This document shows positions 23,756 through 45,009 of a DNA stretch of 64,000 nucleotides, in pieces (the first letter of the stretch is position 1; every line of letters begins with the position of its first letter). The notes beneath the pieces were generated by a model. It worked only from the letters and a program-made list of their open reading frames with translations, was not told the DNA's origin and did no database searches. The stretch comes from Merluccius polli. Lineage: Eukaryota; Chordata; Actinopteri; Gadiformes; Merlucciidae. The stretch covers positions 27,501 to 91,500 of the forward strand of contig JAOPHQ010005754.1 in assembly GCA_030340625.1 (NCBI GenBank). Direction: 5' to 3'. The position numbers and the translations under genes are program-made.

Positions 23756-26700
23756 TAGGTAAAGGGAATGTGCAGCAGGGGTAATTTTCGGGCCCCAAGT
23801 GTTTGTAAAATACATGTGGTCATCCCATAGTGGAGGAAATCAGCCCGGTTGCCAACATCAGGATCACACCATGCCTGTGTCGGTGCGGTCATCGCTATGT
23901 CTATTTATCAAGACCTGCAACACGGATGACGTGTGGCGGGTGCACGTTTTTTGGATGCGGTGTCGCCTGTCCCGACCGGACAGAGACGGCTCCAAATGAG
24001 AGCGGAATGCAATATACGTTTTAATCCTAATAGACCCCAGGTGCCAGACGAACAGATGTCAAAGTGATGGATGCTTAAAAGTGTCGTAAATATTGTGACT
24101 TTTCTTTTTTTGGTCCAGTTCAACGAGAAACCGAGCCCTGGCCTCTGAAACACGACTACATACGTCGTTAACCTGCGCTCGTCCTCATTAAGGGCGCACT
24201 AAAGTTACTGGGCCGCTCAACCTTTGAGAAGTGCTAAACTATAAAACAAAACAAAAAAATAAAAAAATAAAAAAATATATCTCATAATATAGCTTGGAGT
24301 CATCAATTATTGCTCTAAAGGGGGCTCGTAGGGTAGCATCGCAGAGTATATAGAGAATAGGCACTACGGGGTCCTCCTCTCGTTTTCAGGGTCGACCATC
24401 AAGGGGTTTGAAGCGCTACACCGCGCACTGGAAAACACAAGCACGTCCATAGAGGAGAGGTTTAGCGGAGGGCTGCGTGGTCGAGGCCCTTAATTCTGTA
24501 TAGGCCGTCATGGCTGCGAAGCCATCGGAAAGCCTGCAGGTCTCTCTCTTTCTAACATACCACTGTCGGCATAATGATGCTGAGGACGACGGAGAGACAA
24601 CGGCTCTCCAGAAGACCACGAGGCAGTGCGGCTATGATGACCAACGGTTCAAATGTCCATAACGTGCATTTTTCGCCACGCATGGACTACATAGATAAAT
24701 GGCCCCACCGCAGCATGGCGATAGGACCATGTGTCGCACATGGTGTAACAGTTTGAAATACACCCAGCAAGAGCCTCCATAGACAATACCAATATCAACC
24801 TTTTTCGATCAGTGGGCCTAATAATAGGCTATTGCTCAAAAGCTGAAACGTAGGACTATATTTTAATATGCACAGATTTCAACATAGTATCCTACACATA
24901 GCCTATGGAAACCGTGATGGAAAACCCCAAAATAAATTCCACTAATCACAAATATTTCATTATTATCAACATGGACTTAATTTAGGTAGGTTTGCGTTAA
25001 CGAAGTAGATCTACCATTACAATCTTCACACTTAAATAGTTTGATAATACTTGTTCAAGAATAATTTATATTACAAAGGCTAAATGTTGACTTGCTCTGC
25101 CATGCACAATATCGCACAAGTGCAAGTGAAACAACCTCAAAGGCAATAAACAGCAATTTGGTGGGTTTGCAGAACAAGTTTAATTTAGATTAATTAGGCT
25201 ACCTTCTTCGTAGATTCTCAATTATTCTCAATCTAATTGAGAATAATTCCTTCATCTGGAAATTATACTGTTTAAAAATTAGTTGTAAAATGTTACCTAC
25301 TATTGGTACGCCTGTCATATTTTCTACGAAGTGCAGTAGGCTACATGCGAAAATAAAATGAATAGGCTTATAGCGAAAAACAAAATAACAGTAGGCCGAA
25401 TTGATAATGCAATTAATCAAGAAATAATTATATAGGCTGAGGCCTATATAGTAATAATAATAATTATCATTATTATAGACTAATTATAGCCTAATAGGCC
25501 ACCTGGAGGGGCCGCAGAACATGGGCCTTTACACTATTGGAAACGAATTGTTTGTACAATAAAAAGATAAACATCCCGTTTTAAATACGACAGCAATGCG
25601 TTTCATTGTTCTGGATGATGCCACGACGAACGAAAATCTATTGCTATATATAGGCCTATATATATAGCATATGCAACATATATAGCATATATAACATATA
25701 TATATATGTATAGCATATATATACCTATAATTTATTTATTTATTTTCAAAATTAAGTCCTTTTAGAAAAGAGACAAAAGGCTTTAAAACTAGGCCTAACC
25801 TAATATCTTACAGGGATCTAGGCCTAATTTCCATAACGTAGACCCATCACCGCCGTGCGGCCCATGTTACCATAGTATAGGCCTCGCTGACTTTTCATTA
25901 GAATCAGCCTAAACACAACAGCATCAACTGGCCGTTATTGTCTCATAATGGCCGGTCCTCCTGGATTTGCGCAGCTGGGGTTTACTCACGCTTTCCACCA
26001 TGTCACTCATCGTCTGTTCTCAGGTCCCTGCATTAGCAGCAGCATGTCTTGACAGCTCCTGGTCCGGCTAATTGAGATGTAGACGCATTGGGTCGGCTCG
26101 CCATGTTAACTGGATGTGAATGTTGACACAGACGCGCTAAGCAGCTATATGGCTCCTGTCGGCCGCCGCTGCCGCCGCTGCCGCCATCTCTCAATGTGTC
26201 GGTATTAGAGCGAGGGCAATTATTGCTTAGGCCTATTTTAGGACTTTGTGATGTGGTAGACAGTACAACAAAACGTTGATGTTGGAAGTTGACAGCTATG
26301 ACAGCTATCCATCAGTCAATCTCTTCATTATTTTAATTATAAAAGGACTAATAATTGGTGATTTAATATAGGCTATACATAACATTAGACTATATGATAT
26401 AGGTCTATATAGCCTATGCTATATATTTATTATTAAATAATATATAGGCTAATTTTTAAAATATCAATTATTATAACGCCTAACACAGGCCTATATTATA
26501 TTAAATATGCCTATAATAGGTTATACAGAGCACTTGCCCAACAGATGAAAGGGCGAATAGAGAGTCAGACTTTAAGTCAGGTTCGCCAACGTATCTGCGC
26601 TTCAGTTGCTGTCCGTCAATCGTCACAACATCATGAATCCCAAGTGGCAGTATGAACAATTCATTCGACACGGACAATTTTAAGCAGTGAACTGCAGGCT

Positions 26701-28689
26701 TTCGCATGACAAGCATATAGGCTTTGGCGGCCATGCGTGCAGACTTTCGTCATTGTGAAATGAACTGATGGGCCCGAGTGGATTGACTAATAAAATGTAT
26801 GTTTCACACTATTAGCACGTCAGTTACTAAATATAGGCCACTCGAACAGCTGGTGTTATTAATTGGTGTTATTAATATAACATCATACTTTTCAATAATA
26901 AAATAACGAATTTAATGCGTTTATCTATTAAATAACCTTCATAAAATTGGTTGTATATAGCCTAAATATAGGCCTACATACCAACAGTGGAAACCGGTTA
27001 CATTTGGTATAGGCCTAGACTTAGACTCGGCTGAACATGCAGGCTTATGACCACATAAACACATCTGGGCAGCAATGTGTGACATTATTCCGTAGGCCTT
27101 TTGGCCTACCTGTTAACATTAAAGTAAAACGACAGTCAAATAGGTCTACCTTATAGGCCTAATACCAATGGCTAATAATATTAGTTAAACACATGCAAAA
27201 AATAAAATATTCAAATTTCAATTAGTATTCAACAGGAAATAACCTTGGAAGTGAACTTTCCTCATTCAATTTAGAAAAGGCTTATATTTGCATCCGGGAT
27301 GCTGTGGGTAAACGGGTAAAATAATGCACGCTCTGTTGTTATTCTCAGGTGTGTGTTTTACCCACAGAGCCGGCTGTCAACAAAGTGCAAATTTAACAAA
27401 ATCGCGCTAACCTGAACGGATCTGAACCTTGTTGGGCCGTGAGGACCGTGCGGTTTTGGTAGAGGTCTTTGATCCTAGTAGAAATGACCTTTTGTTGTTA
27501 TTTCAGCCACCGGAACCGCAACTGCAATAGGAACAAATTGAGCAAGGTTTCCCCAATGGTAAACATTATCCTTGACGCATTAGTGGCCCGCGGAGCGACG
27601 GGGGCGAAGGGCTCCCCTCCCAGATATACAAGGAAACCCCGGGGAGCCGCACATATCCTGGGGAAAATCACCATGTTTACCGTTGCTGCTGAGGGCCAGC
27701 TTTGACGGTCGCGCCGTCCTTATACCACACGGTATATTATACCTCCATCACTCCCATTCGCCATGCTTGACGATGCTTCACTTAGATTACATGGCTAAAC
27801 TTGCACGGTGGGTGGAAGTTATACTTATTAGGTAGGCCTGTTTTTTCCTTCTTTTTTTAGGGAAGGTGTAGGGTTTAGATAAGGTCCCCTTGGGTATAGG
27901 GAATCGTGCACACCAATATTAGCCCATATCTTGACGTAGGCTAAGCATTGTATGAGTTCTAGCAACTGTAAAAATGAAGAGATAGTAGGGCATGCATTAC
28001 TAATGTGACATTTGAAAACAAGGACAAATCTAGGGGTGTGCGCAAACAGCTAAAACTCTATCTAAAGGCGTTCTTCACAGAACAATGATATCCATTGCGC
28101 ATAGCTTTGCGGCATTTACATTGTCCAGTGAAATGTCTCGGCCTACTGCAAATCATGAATTTGACACGTGTTTCTTTAGACATTTGCATTTATGCAGATA
28201 ACGATATACAACAGCCTACACAGTATAAAGTCGTAACAACTTTCCACTCGAAATAGGCCTATTGTCTGTGCGTTACAATGTATTAGGCCCATTCGATGTC
28301 TGCAACTAATTAGGATATTATTTTTTATTTTAGGAAGGTGTAGGCCTATTTGTACCTGGCAGTCCCTCTGAATTCCTTGCAAGATAACAAATTAAAATAT
28401 ATTAAAATGAAAGTCAGGCGTGGATGGTCTCTGCAGCCTTTAGTATAGGCCTATGTGTGTGTTATTAGACATGCGTTCGTGTGACTGCACATTATCCAAA
28501 ATAGAAATGTAGGCTATTTGAATAAAAATGCTATTAATTGACGATTTATGAACATGCCAATGTCCATTAAATTTACTAAAACGTCCATGTAGCGTCAGAT
28601 CTTTATTGAACACACTCCACTGGCGAATTTCTGATTCAGAGAAGGACCAATCTTGATACTTAACTTATACTTACCAAATCTGTCGGTAT

Positions 28690-29071
28690 AACACATTGAA
28701 TTCATGGCGTTAGCCCCAGTTTGGTCCTGGTGGAAGAGGGGGGGAAAGTCCTGGTACGGCACATGTCATGTCAACGTTTTGGACCAATGGGAAGGCGGAT
28801 CGGCGCAGCCGCGCGACGCCATTGGCGCACGGCGTCCAAGTGAAACGTGTTACAAGTCCAGCCCATGGTTTCACGAGATTGAAATGTAAGCCTGTCTCCT
28901 CCGCAGCCAGGAAACAGATCGCGAATTTGTCCCTCTTGTTCATTATCGTAGCCGTGGCGCACGAAAAGGATTTCCTTGACATAATTTTGGACACTCGCGA
29001 CCCTGGACTCGGAACCATACCCGCGCGGGAGGTGCAACTCGGACACCACGTTCATCATTTGTGGACACAAC
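28690..29071 (+). promoter_or_regulatory. pax9 promoter and 5' UTR region
   Basis: GC- and CpG-rich relative to its surroundings, with CCAAT-type cores at 28784-28790 (ccaatgg) and 28819-28825 (ccattgg). No convincing TATA box was seen. It ends in the start codon of coding exon 1. The transcription start cannot be placed from sequence. Confidence 0.5.
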
Positions 29072-36786
<7,715 letters not shown>

Positions 36787-37231
36787 CATCTGCAGCCGCG
36801 CCGAAGCCCCCGGATCAAATAGTAACTCTGAAGCGGCCTCCATCCATCGACGGCCCCTGGCCTCCTAGAAGCAGCTGGGTGCCTCCACCTTCTCCGAACC
36901 GCCTATGAAGAACCCATGGCGGAGGCGGGGGGGGCAATGGGACACCTTTCAAAAGGGGCCGATCACCTCCAGGCGCCCCTTGCGCTCCTGACGCCTGGAT
37001 GCCAGCTAGACCATGTCCAGGCCCGGTCAGGAGACGTTGGGAGGGGGACGTGGACACATGCGGTCTTTCGATACCATGCTATGAACTCCGGGAAGACCCT
37101 ATGGGACCGTGCAGGGTTTTTTTTTTTTTGAAGGACTGAATTGCACGCTTACTTTGATGAGGACATTTTGCGGTCCATCTTGAAAGGTTCCTCTCAGTTG
37201 CAGTGGCGCACACTTGGGGTGTCTTTGGGGC

Positions 37232-37255
37232 GGGGGGGGGGGGGGGGGGGGGGGG
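37232..37255. repeat. Poly-G run, 24 bases
   Basis: Homopolymer in the pax9 3' flank, probably within the 3' UTR. Confidence 0.85.
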
Positions 37256-38298
37256 TGGGGGGGACAAAATGAAATGGGGTAATGTATACGTTCATTAATG
37301 AGAAATCACGAAAGGTTTGCATTTAAGTGTTTCAGGGTGCATATCAGTTGCTTTTTGTTTTGTTTTGTCTTGTATGTTTCTATACGTTTTTTTTTTGTGG
37401 ATGTTTCTTTTTGATAAAAGTTAAAAAAAAGTCTTAAAAGGAGCAATTTTTACCAGTTCTCTAAAGTTGTAGCTTCTAAGAGAAGTGAACACTATTTCTT
37501 TATTTATTAGGCTAAAGGTACGTTGAACCAAGTGCAATTTGCCTCCCAGACAAGCACCAAAAAAATCTCCATGCACCCTCCATGACAAAATAATAATAAT
37601 AATAATAATAATTGGCATTGGTCTCCTGTTGGAGAGCACAGCATCAACAGCTGAAGTGTACAGCTCCAAATGTTGCACAATGAAACTGAATGTAATTAAT
37701 TAAATTGTTTGGTTGTAAATTGATCGGTCCCTATACTTAAAAGCGTCCGTCTGTGGAATCAATGCAACACACATGCTCTTCATTTCACAACGCTCATTTC
37801 ACTCTTGTCGTGGATCAAGACACACGCACATTCACACCCATAACAGTAAGATTGCATACTCCCTGATTCATTCATTCATTCATCGTCCCAATCATCCTCA
37901 GGGGTATCACGTTACCCAGTATCTTGGCAGAGGAATTACCATTGAAAATACGACCACCAGAGTCAGGCCCATTGAGGTTGCTGCGTGGTAATATAAATTG
38001 CCACAGCACAGGGCTCCTATGCGCGCCACGCGTCATGGCCCACTAAGAAAATAAATCACAGGCACTTCAGAAACGGACATGGCCTACTTGACATATGACC
38101 CTTGCCGGGGCTTGTGCGGCAGACTTTAATTGTCCCCAGATAGAAAATACCTCTCAGGTTTTTCTTTTTCTTTCGTATGGGATTAAACAAATAAAAGGAA
38201 AAGAAGGAAAAAAAAGAAAAGAAAGGCCACGGATCAGCGACGCATCTTCTCGCCTCCATTAACGTTTCGACGTAGTCCAGTTTTCAGTTTTGACTTCA

Positions 38299-38322
38299 CC
38301 CCCCCCCCCCCCCCCCCCCCCA
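38299..38322. repeat. Poly-C run, 24 bases
   Basis: C homopolymer followed by A9. Confidence 0.85.
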
Positions 38323-39420
38323 AAAAAAAAGCGACGACCCTCAACCCTCCTTTTGGTTCAACATAGCACATATACAGGGAGCCATGCATCAATAAAACAG
38401 GTCTGCGTTGCCTTTTTGCATACCTTCATGAAATGTCTCCATCTCAAATAGGGATTGAAAAAGAAAACCCCATGTTTCAGGACCGCAAACTTTGATGGGA
38501 CACACACAACAGATGATGAATCACAGCACAGAGACCAAATCTGGGGTCTGTGTGCCAGGTCTGTGCAGCAGCAGGCCATATAGTCAAATGAGCCACACTT
38601 TGAATTCTGCATTCAAAAAAAAAGAAAAGAAAATCACACACCCATCATCCCTTTTGAGATGCGACTCGCGGGGACCTTATAGATCCTGTTTACACTGGAC
38701 GGTATATGAAACCGGTTTAGACTGGATCTATACACACAGATTTGTGTTTACACGGGGACCACATTAATCCGTGTTTACACTATTGGATAGAAAAAGCACA
38801 GCATCCACGTGATGGATGGGGGCCCCCTGCTTCTGCAGACAAGTCACCAAATGAGCCCAGAGCTGCAGTGACAGACACTTTTGATGGAGTCTGGCGAGGC
38901 TCCTCCATCCTAGGAGTATTTACTCCTATTTACTCCATCCTAGGAGTATTTACTCCTATTCACTCCATTTACTCCTAGGATGAAATGTAGGGCCCTTTGT
39001 TAAGGGCCTTAACGCAATCCCGTGTATGGCCTCACCCACAGCAGGGTAGTGGATGGGATGGGTGTTGCGGTGCATCCTCCCCTCCTCCTCCTCCTCCCCC
39101 CCTCCTCCTCTCCCCATCCTCACCCCATCCTCCCTCCCTCCTCCTCCTCCTGCGTTGCAACGTAAACAGTCCCCGCCAGGCGACAGTGTAAACAGTCCTC
39201 CCGGAGCAGGGGCTGATTTGACTTGGAAAGCAGTCTCTCTCTCTCTCCCCCCTCCTCCCCCCCTGCATCCCGCGGTCACGGACCGTTGCGCGGGGATTGT
39301 GGTGTTTCTTTGACCGTACGTGAACCACATCACAGGGGACGTGACGGACCCCGTCCCCCACACCACGCCCCGCTGTTACCGGGGGCCCCGGCCTTAGGTC
39401 CTGGTCCTGGGGCCCCTGGA

Positions 39421-39537
<117 letters not shown>

Positions 39538-39924
39538 ATCCAGCACATCCATTACGCGTACTAATGATAGTTATAACCAAATCTCGGTGGTATAAAAGGG
39601 AGTTCAGGGCCGGATCGGCGTGAACGTGTTGTTGCGCAGTCTTCCCACAATGAGGGACAAACAACTTTTGCTTTTGCTCTGGGCCCGCTTCCCACGTGAC
39701 TCAGGGCATCAAACCTCACCGCTGTTAATGGATGCCAGCATTAAGAGAAAAAGTAAAAGACAGAAAAGTAAAAGGCAGAAAAGAAAAAGACAAAATAAAT
39801 AAATAAATAAATAAAAATAAATCACATGCAGACAAGCGGGCAAAGAGGAGCGGTGTGTCTAAACCTCTCTCTTGTAGTGCAATGTGGGTCACATGTATGT
39901 GCTATAAGGCCTTATAGCACATAC

Positions 39925-39943
39925 CCCCCCCCCCCCCCCCCCC
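39925..39943. repeat. Poly-C run, about 19 bases
   Basis: C homopolymer after a TAAGGCCTTATAGCACATA palindromic stretch. Confidence 0.8.
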
Positions 39944-40919
39944 CATGTGTTCATCATTAAAGATGTTGAGTCTGACTGCAGTGTCATATGGTTATCTTTA
40001 GCTCGCACTGAGCAATCAGACATTATTTTCCAGAGCAGCACCAGGAGGACATGGGGTCTACAATGCTACCAGTCTGGGTTTGCCTTTGATTCATGAAAAA
40101 TTATTTTTTCATGACACTTGCTAGGGTGTTGCACTGCCAACACATTTTATGACGTTATATATCCGTTAACTAAATTTTTTTTTTTATTAACTAATGACCC
40201 TTAAAATTATGCTTTTCTCCAACATAGTGAAGAAAAGGGCCTATTCTAAAAAATCCGGTGCAAAATATTAAAAAAGAAATTGTAGTGAATTAAGTGTACA
40301 TTTAATTAAAACTTGTATTTATATTAGGCTAGGAGTAAAAAATCATCTGTAAAATAAAGACAATAAATAAATAATAAATGTCAAAACATACAATTCATTT
40401 AATGCCTAAAACACAGCTTTGGACGAACACACACACACACACACACACACACTTAAAACCTCCTAAATAAAATAGGTTTCATGGTTTGTTCATTGGGTTT
40501 CCTTGTTTCTCGTGTGTAGTTTCCGCGCCCCAAGTTCAAACACATTAACACTAAAGAAAAACAGACATTTCCATGCTAAAAGTCCCCTAATTATGACCTT
40601 TTTTTCTAGGGACTGAAAAGATAAGGCTCATTCAGGTCCAACTGGAAACCTGTCAAGCATTTGAGCAGTGTATTTCAAATACTGAACTCCTTCCCTAGAC
40701 GTGAGACTAAAGGGGTTATATATGGGACAGGAGGCGAAGAGAAACGACTGAAACGTAGATAAAGATGTATGGTATTGGGAATACCAGGTAAAAGCAAGGG
40801 GGTTTGACGGTTACCAAGCGACCATCAAGACACACTGCACATGTTACGAGTTGTCAAGCAGAGCAAAGCCAACCTTGTGCATTCATTGGACTCCATTAGG
40901 AAGAGGAGACAGGTTGGGG

Positions 40920-41140
40920 CAGCGGTTCTCAACGTTTTTGGCCCTGGGACCCGTTTTCGAGGTGTGAGGAAAAAATTCCTGTGACCCCCCCCCCAACCAT
41001 CTCCCGCATTATTTTTGAGTGCGCACTATTCTTCCCCACACGTCGTTTTAACCCCATCAACGTCTTCCCAATTACTATAGCATGGCACATCGACGTCCCA
41101 TGCTATGGCCCCCGCATGGGCCACCGTTGGAGAAACACTG
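40920..41140. mobile_element. Possible hAT-type MITE remnant
   Basis: Left end CAGCGGTTCTCAACGTTTTT and right end GTTGGAGAAACACTG are imperfect inverted repeats. They resemble the CAG-GGTTCTCAA termini of vertebrate hAT elements as I remember them. No 8-bp target duplication could be seen, so this is tentative. Confidence 0.4.
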
Positions 41141-41694
41141 GAGCTCACAGTTCGGCTATCGGTCTCTCAGCACCGGCCCCCGGGCGGCGAGGCGGCAGCA
41201 GCAGCAGCACCTTCCTCTCTGGCACATGGTTACTCCTACATCAAGGAGGGCCGTCACATAACAGCACTCACTCACAGTCAACGAGTGACTGGCGCGGCGG
41301 CGATGGTTGCGACGACGTTCGTAGAAAGTTAATGAACGTCGTTTTGTACGCCGGAAGTGAGTGTTGAAGTTGAATATTGAGTGGCTGGAGAAATTCTCTG
41401 GAATGACTTGGAAAATACTGAGGAAACGAGGGTAATTGCGTTGCCCTGTCTTGATTTGTTGCTTTTAAACTGATGTTCATTTTTTTTCTTTTTACGCCGT
41501 GTTACCTTAAATGACGAATGACGATGAAGAATTTGATTATTTTTGTGCCGTGACCCTTCATCCTGGGGGTGTAGCAGGTGTGTGTTTGTATGGTGGTGGT
41601 GGTAGTGGTGGTGGGGGGGGGCGTATTTGCATAATGCATAGATCAGCGCTGTGGTAAGCTTGCACTGGCACTGACTTACCTCCACCCGGGGTAA

Positions 41695-41790
41695 GAGAGA
41701 CAGTCAGAGGGAGAGCAAGAGATAGCCAGAGAGAGGGAGAGGGAGAGAGAGCGAGAGGGAGAGAGAGAGAGCGAGAGAGAGAGAGAGAGT
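41695..41790. repeat. (GA)n-rich purine tract
   Basis: Imperfect GAGA/GGGAGA units in the slc25a21 3' flank. Confidence 0.8.
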
Positions 41791-42547
41791 TGATGCGTGC
41801 AGGCTTTTTTGGTTGACAGCTTCTCTTCTTCTGGATTCTAATGAGTGAAATCGGGGGAGGAATAGGGAGAGAGAGGGGGAGGCAAACTGTGGCAAAGTCA
41901 AATACGCAGAGCCTTGTCAGGTTGAAATCTATCCAATGGATGATATTGGAAATATAAAGATGGAAAGTAATAAAAATATATAAATACACACACACACAAT
42001 AAAGATGCATTCATAATAAACAGTGCAAATATACACACGACATCTGCTGATATAAACAATATTCTGCACATTTCCCAGAGTAAGAATGGCTTTAATTAAT
42101 TTTCTTTTGCCAGCACAATTTATCAGTTTTTGGTTCAAAATGCCATTCTGTTCATGGCTGGCCAGGAGCCACATTAAAACTGCATACAAGTGTTCAATAT
42201 AACTAGGTGATGCATGCATACACGTAACAGGTGATATACGCTGTAGGAGATTTGAACATTACAGCATTAGCATTACAAAAATGGATGAATGTATATTAGT
42301 ACATTGAGCTACTATTGTTAAAATCATTTTTAGAACATTGAAATTGTAATACTGAATATTGAAATCAAAACTATTGTAGTGTATTCACATTGTGAATATA
42401 TTCACATATTCAACCCTGGAGTAATCTGTCAGTTATTAGTAATTTGTTGAACTGTAAACTGTAAATGTGGAAACTGTAAATCACGTCCCCTCATTATTAT
42501 TAGTGTTCCAAAGACACAAGCGGTCTAAACACAGAATCGGTCTGTGT

Positions 42548-42645
42548 ACGGTCCATGTACAAAGTTTAATTGCAACCCAAAAATTAGCATTTGCCCTTAT
42601 ACGACTATGGTTAGAAATTGCAATTAAACTTTGCACACGGACCGT
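42548..42645. repeat. Inverted repeat with 28-bp arms
   Basis: Arms 42548-42575 and 42618-42645 match at 26 of 28 positions (ACGGTCC-TGT-CAAAGTTTAATTGCAA) around a 42-base spacer. It lies about 280-370 bases past the slc25a21 stop, so it may be transcribed as a 3' UTR hairpin. Confidence 0.75.
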
Positions 42646-42921
42646 GATGAGGCTTTTCACGAATCAAACAATCTCACTGTTTCATTTTGCCAGGGAAAAA
42701 TATGACATCTGTTTAGAAAATGACTAACGATTTTACCTGAGCACAAAAAACATTCACGGTTTATGACCTATAGCTGAATTCAACATTGTGCATAGAAAGA
42801 TAGTAACAGTCGTAAAGTGGTAGATCTATAATCTTTGGTCGGCTGGTGTGTCGGATTTGAATGCTGAGGCTGAGATAACTGCATAAGGCACTCTGGTGTT
42901 GGGTCTTCTGTCCCTCCCTGT

Positions 42922-42983
42922 CTACCAGTTCTCCTTCAGCCACCCAGACACGTACTCATACACCAGCAGCATCACCGCTCCAC
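42922..42983 (-). CDS. slc25a21: slc25a21 last exon
   Basis: After CTGCAG. Encodes GGAVMLLVYEYVSGWLKENW (first Gly codon split), then TAG at 42924-42922. Confidence 0.93.
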
Positions 42984-44350
42984 CTGCAGACAAACAACAG
43001 CTAAGGTAAAGTCAGAACTATTCACTGATTGATTGCTTACCTACATGGGTTAATTAATAAACAAAAACGTGTGAAAAAAGATGATGTGCTTTAATGTTAT
43101 TTGTGCCAATGTGGTGTTTCATGTGGTGCATCGTGCTGAATTCTGTCTTTATTTCGCCCTATGTTGAGCAATGACCGTCACGCACACATGCGTGCACGCG
43201 TGCACACCCGCACACACACACATGGCGTGTGCATCTGCGTTGTTGTGCTAGTGTGTAATGTGAGATACATGCTCGGTCATTCTGCCAAATGTATTTTAAT
43301 GGGTTCAGGGGAGAGTTCACGGCTACACTTAAAGGATATTTGAATCTCCAGCAACTCTAACCTTAATGTCAAAAAGGTGAATTTTCATATTTATATATAC
43401 ATATATCTTTTTAAACAATGTAATAGTTATAATTATTAAAAAAACATTATTGAAAAAACAATTGTAAATAACACATTTTAATCAAACAAACAATAAACTA
43501 ATAAATTGGCATTTTATATTATACTTTTTTTATTAAGTCCAATTTTTTAAATATTATTTACAAATTGTGAGGTTTTCCTATTGGAGGCATTTTAAAGACA
43601 CCACTGGGTTGAAATTAAATAATTATGGGCCTACAAAAAGTGTTTACAAAAGTGAAAAAGATTAAACAGAGCAAGGGAACCCAACTGATTCTGAGTTTTT
43701 AGATTTTGTCCCCAGATTTGTCCCCAAAACCGAATGAAAACTATTCAATGCCGAGTTTCGTTAGCCCCACCATGTTGACTTTTAAATACCTGGCTGTCTT
43801 TTCTGTCAACAGACTATAAAAATGAGAAGAATTAATAACTCCATTTGGCTTACAGGCACACAGAGAGACAGAAGGACATGCTTGTGATTTAATTTCACGC
43901 CACGCAGTACAAAGATAGCCTGTGAATACCCACCCTGGCTCCGACTGAAGAAAAAACACTAAAAAACTATAGCGGAACAAAGATAATGCAAGCAGTGTGT
44001 CATTATGTGCTTATGCTTTGAGACACCCTGCGTAGGCTAATTACCCAAGGTTTGCTGGGAATACCATAATAATTATACTAACTATGTTGCCGTTTTTCAA
44101 AACCAATCGTCCAAATAACCTCAAAGAGAAATCAATTACTACCGACTTTCTAAAAGGCGCTGCAGAAAAATATCCAACGTCAGAGAACGTCGTTTAGTCT
44201 TAAGAATCGAGGGGAAAAAAATCTGCAAAACTCTTTTTTTAATAATAATTTACCTTTCACCAACTTTTCACCTGGACATTATTTTTCTCCTTTGGAATTT
44301 GGAAAATGGGTGAAACTTCAAGGATATTTTTGCGATTAATTAGTACACTG

Positions 44351-44411
<61 letters not shown>

Positions 44412-44970
44412 TACTACTGCTAAGGAGGAAAGCATGTGGAGTGCTTACCTGGTCCGAGCCTCATTATTTTGGGGACTAATCCCTTGTAGAGAGCAAGGTA
44501 CCTGCAGAAAAACGGAAGGCGGACATAATGTTACCGTTGTACACAAAATATATGTGTGTGTGGGTTGTGCTGTACACATTTTTATACGGGTAGTGACACG
44601 GGCTTGAATGTATCGTGCATATTTGTGTGTATTATGTGTACATTTTGGCTCTGTGTATTTAAATGTGTGTATGTAGTAGTTTTAATGTGTCGCTATTGTT
44701 TTGTTTCTGTGTATGTGTGTAAAAGTGCATGTATGTGCTTATTTGAGTGAATGTGTGTCCATGTATTGCTATTGGTGTATGTTTGTGTGTGTGTGTGTGC
44801 GTGTGTGCGTGCGTACATTTGTACGTCCCCATGGGAGTTTGAGTGTCTGTGTTTGTGTGGATTCATGTATATGCATGTGCATGTTTTCATGTTTGTGTGT
44901 GTGTTTTTTCTTTTTTGTGCGTGTATGTGTGTGTGCAGGTTAGTGTGCAGGGCCCAGCTCCACACTGGGC

Positions 44971-45009
<39 letters not shown>

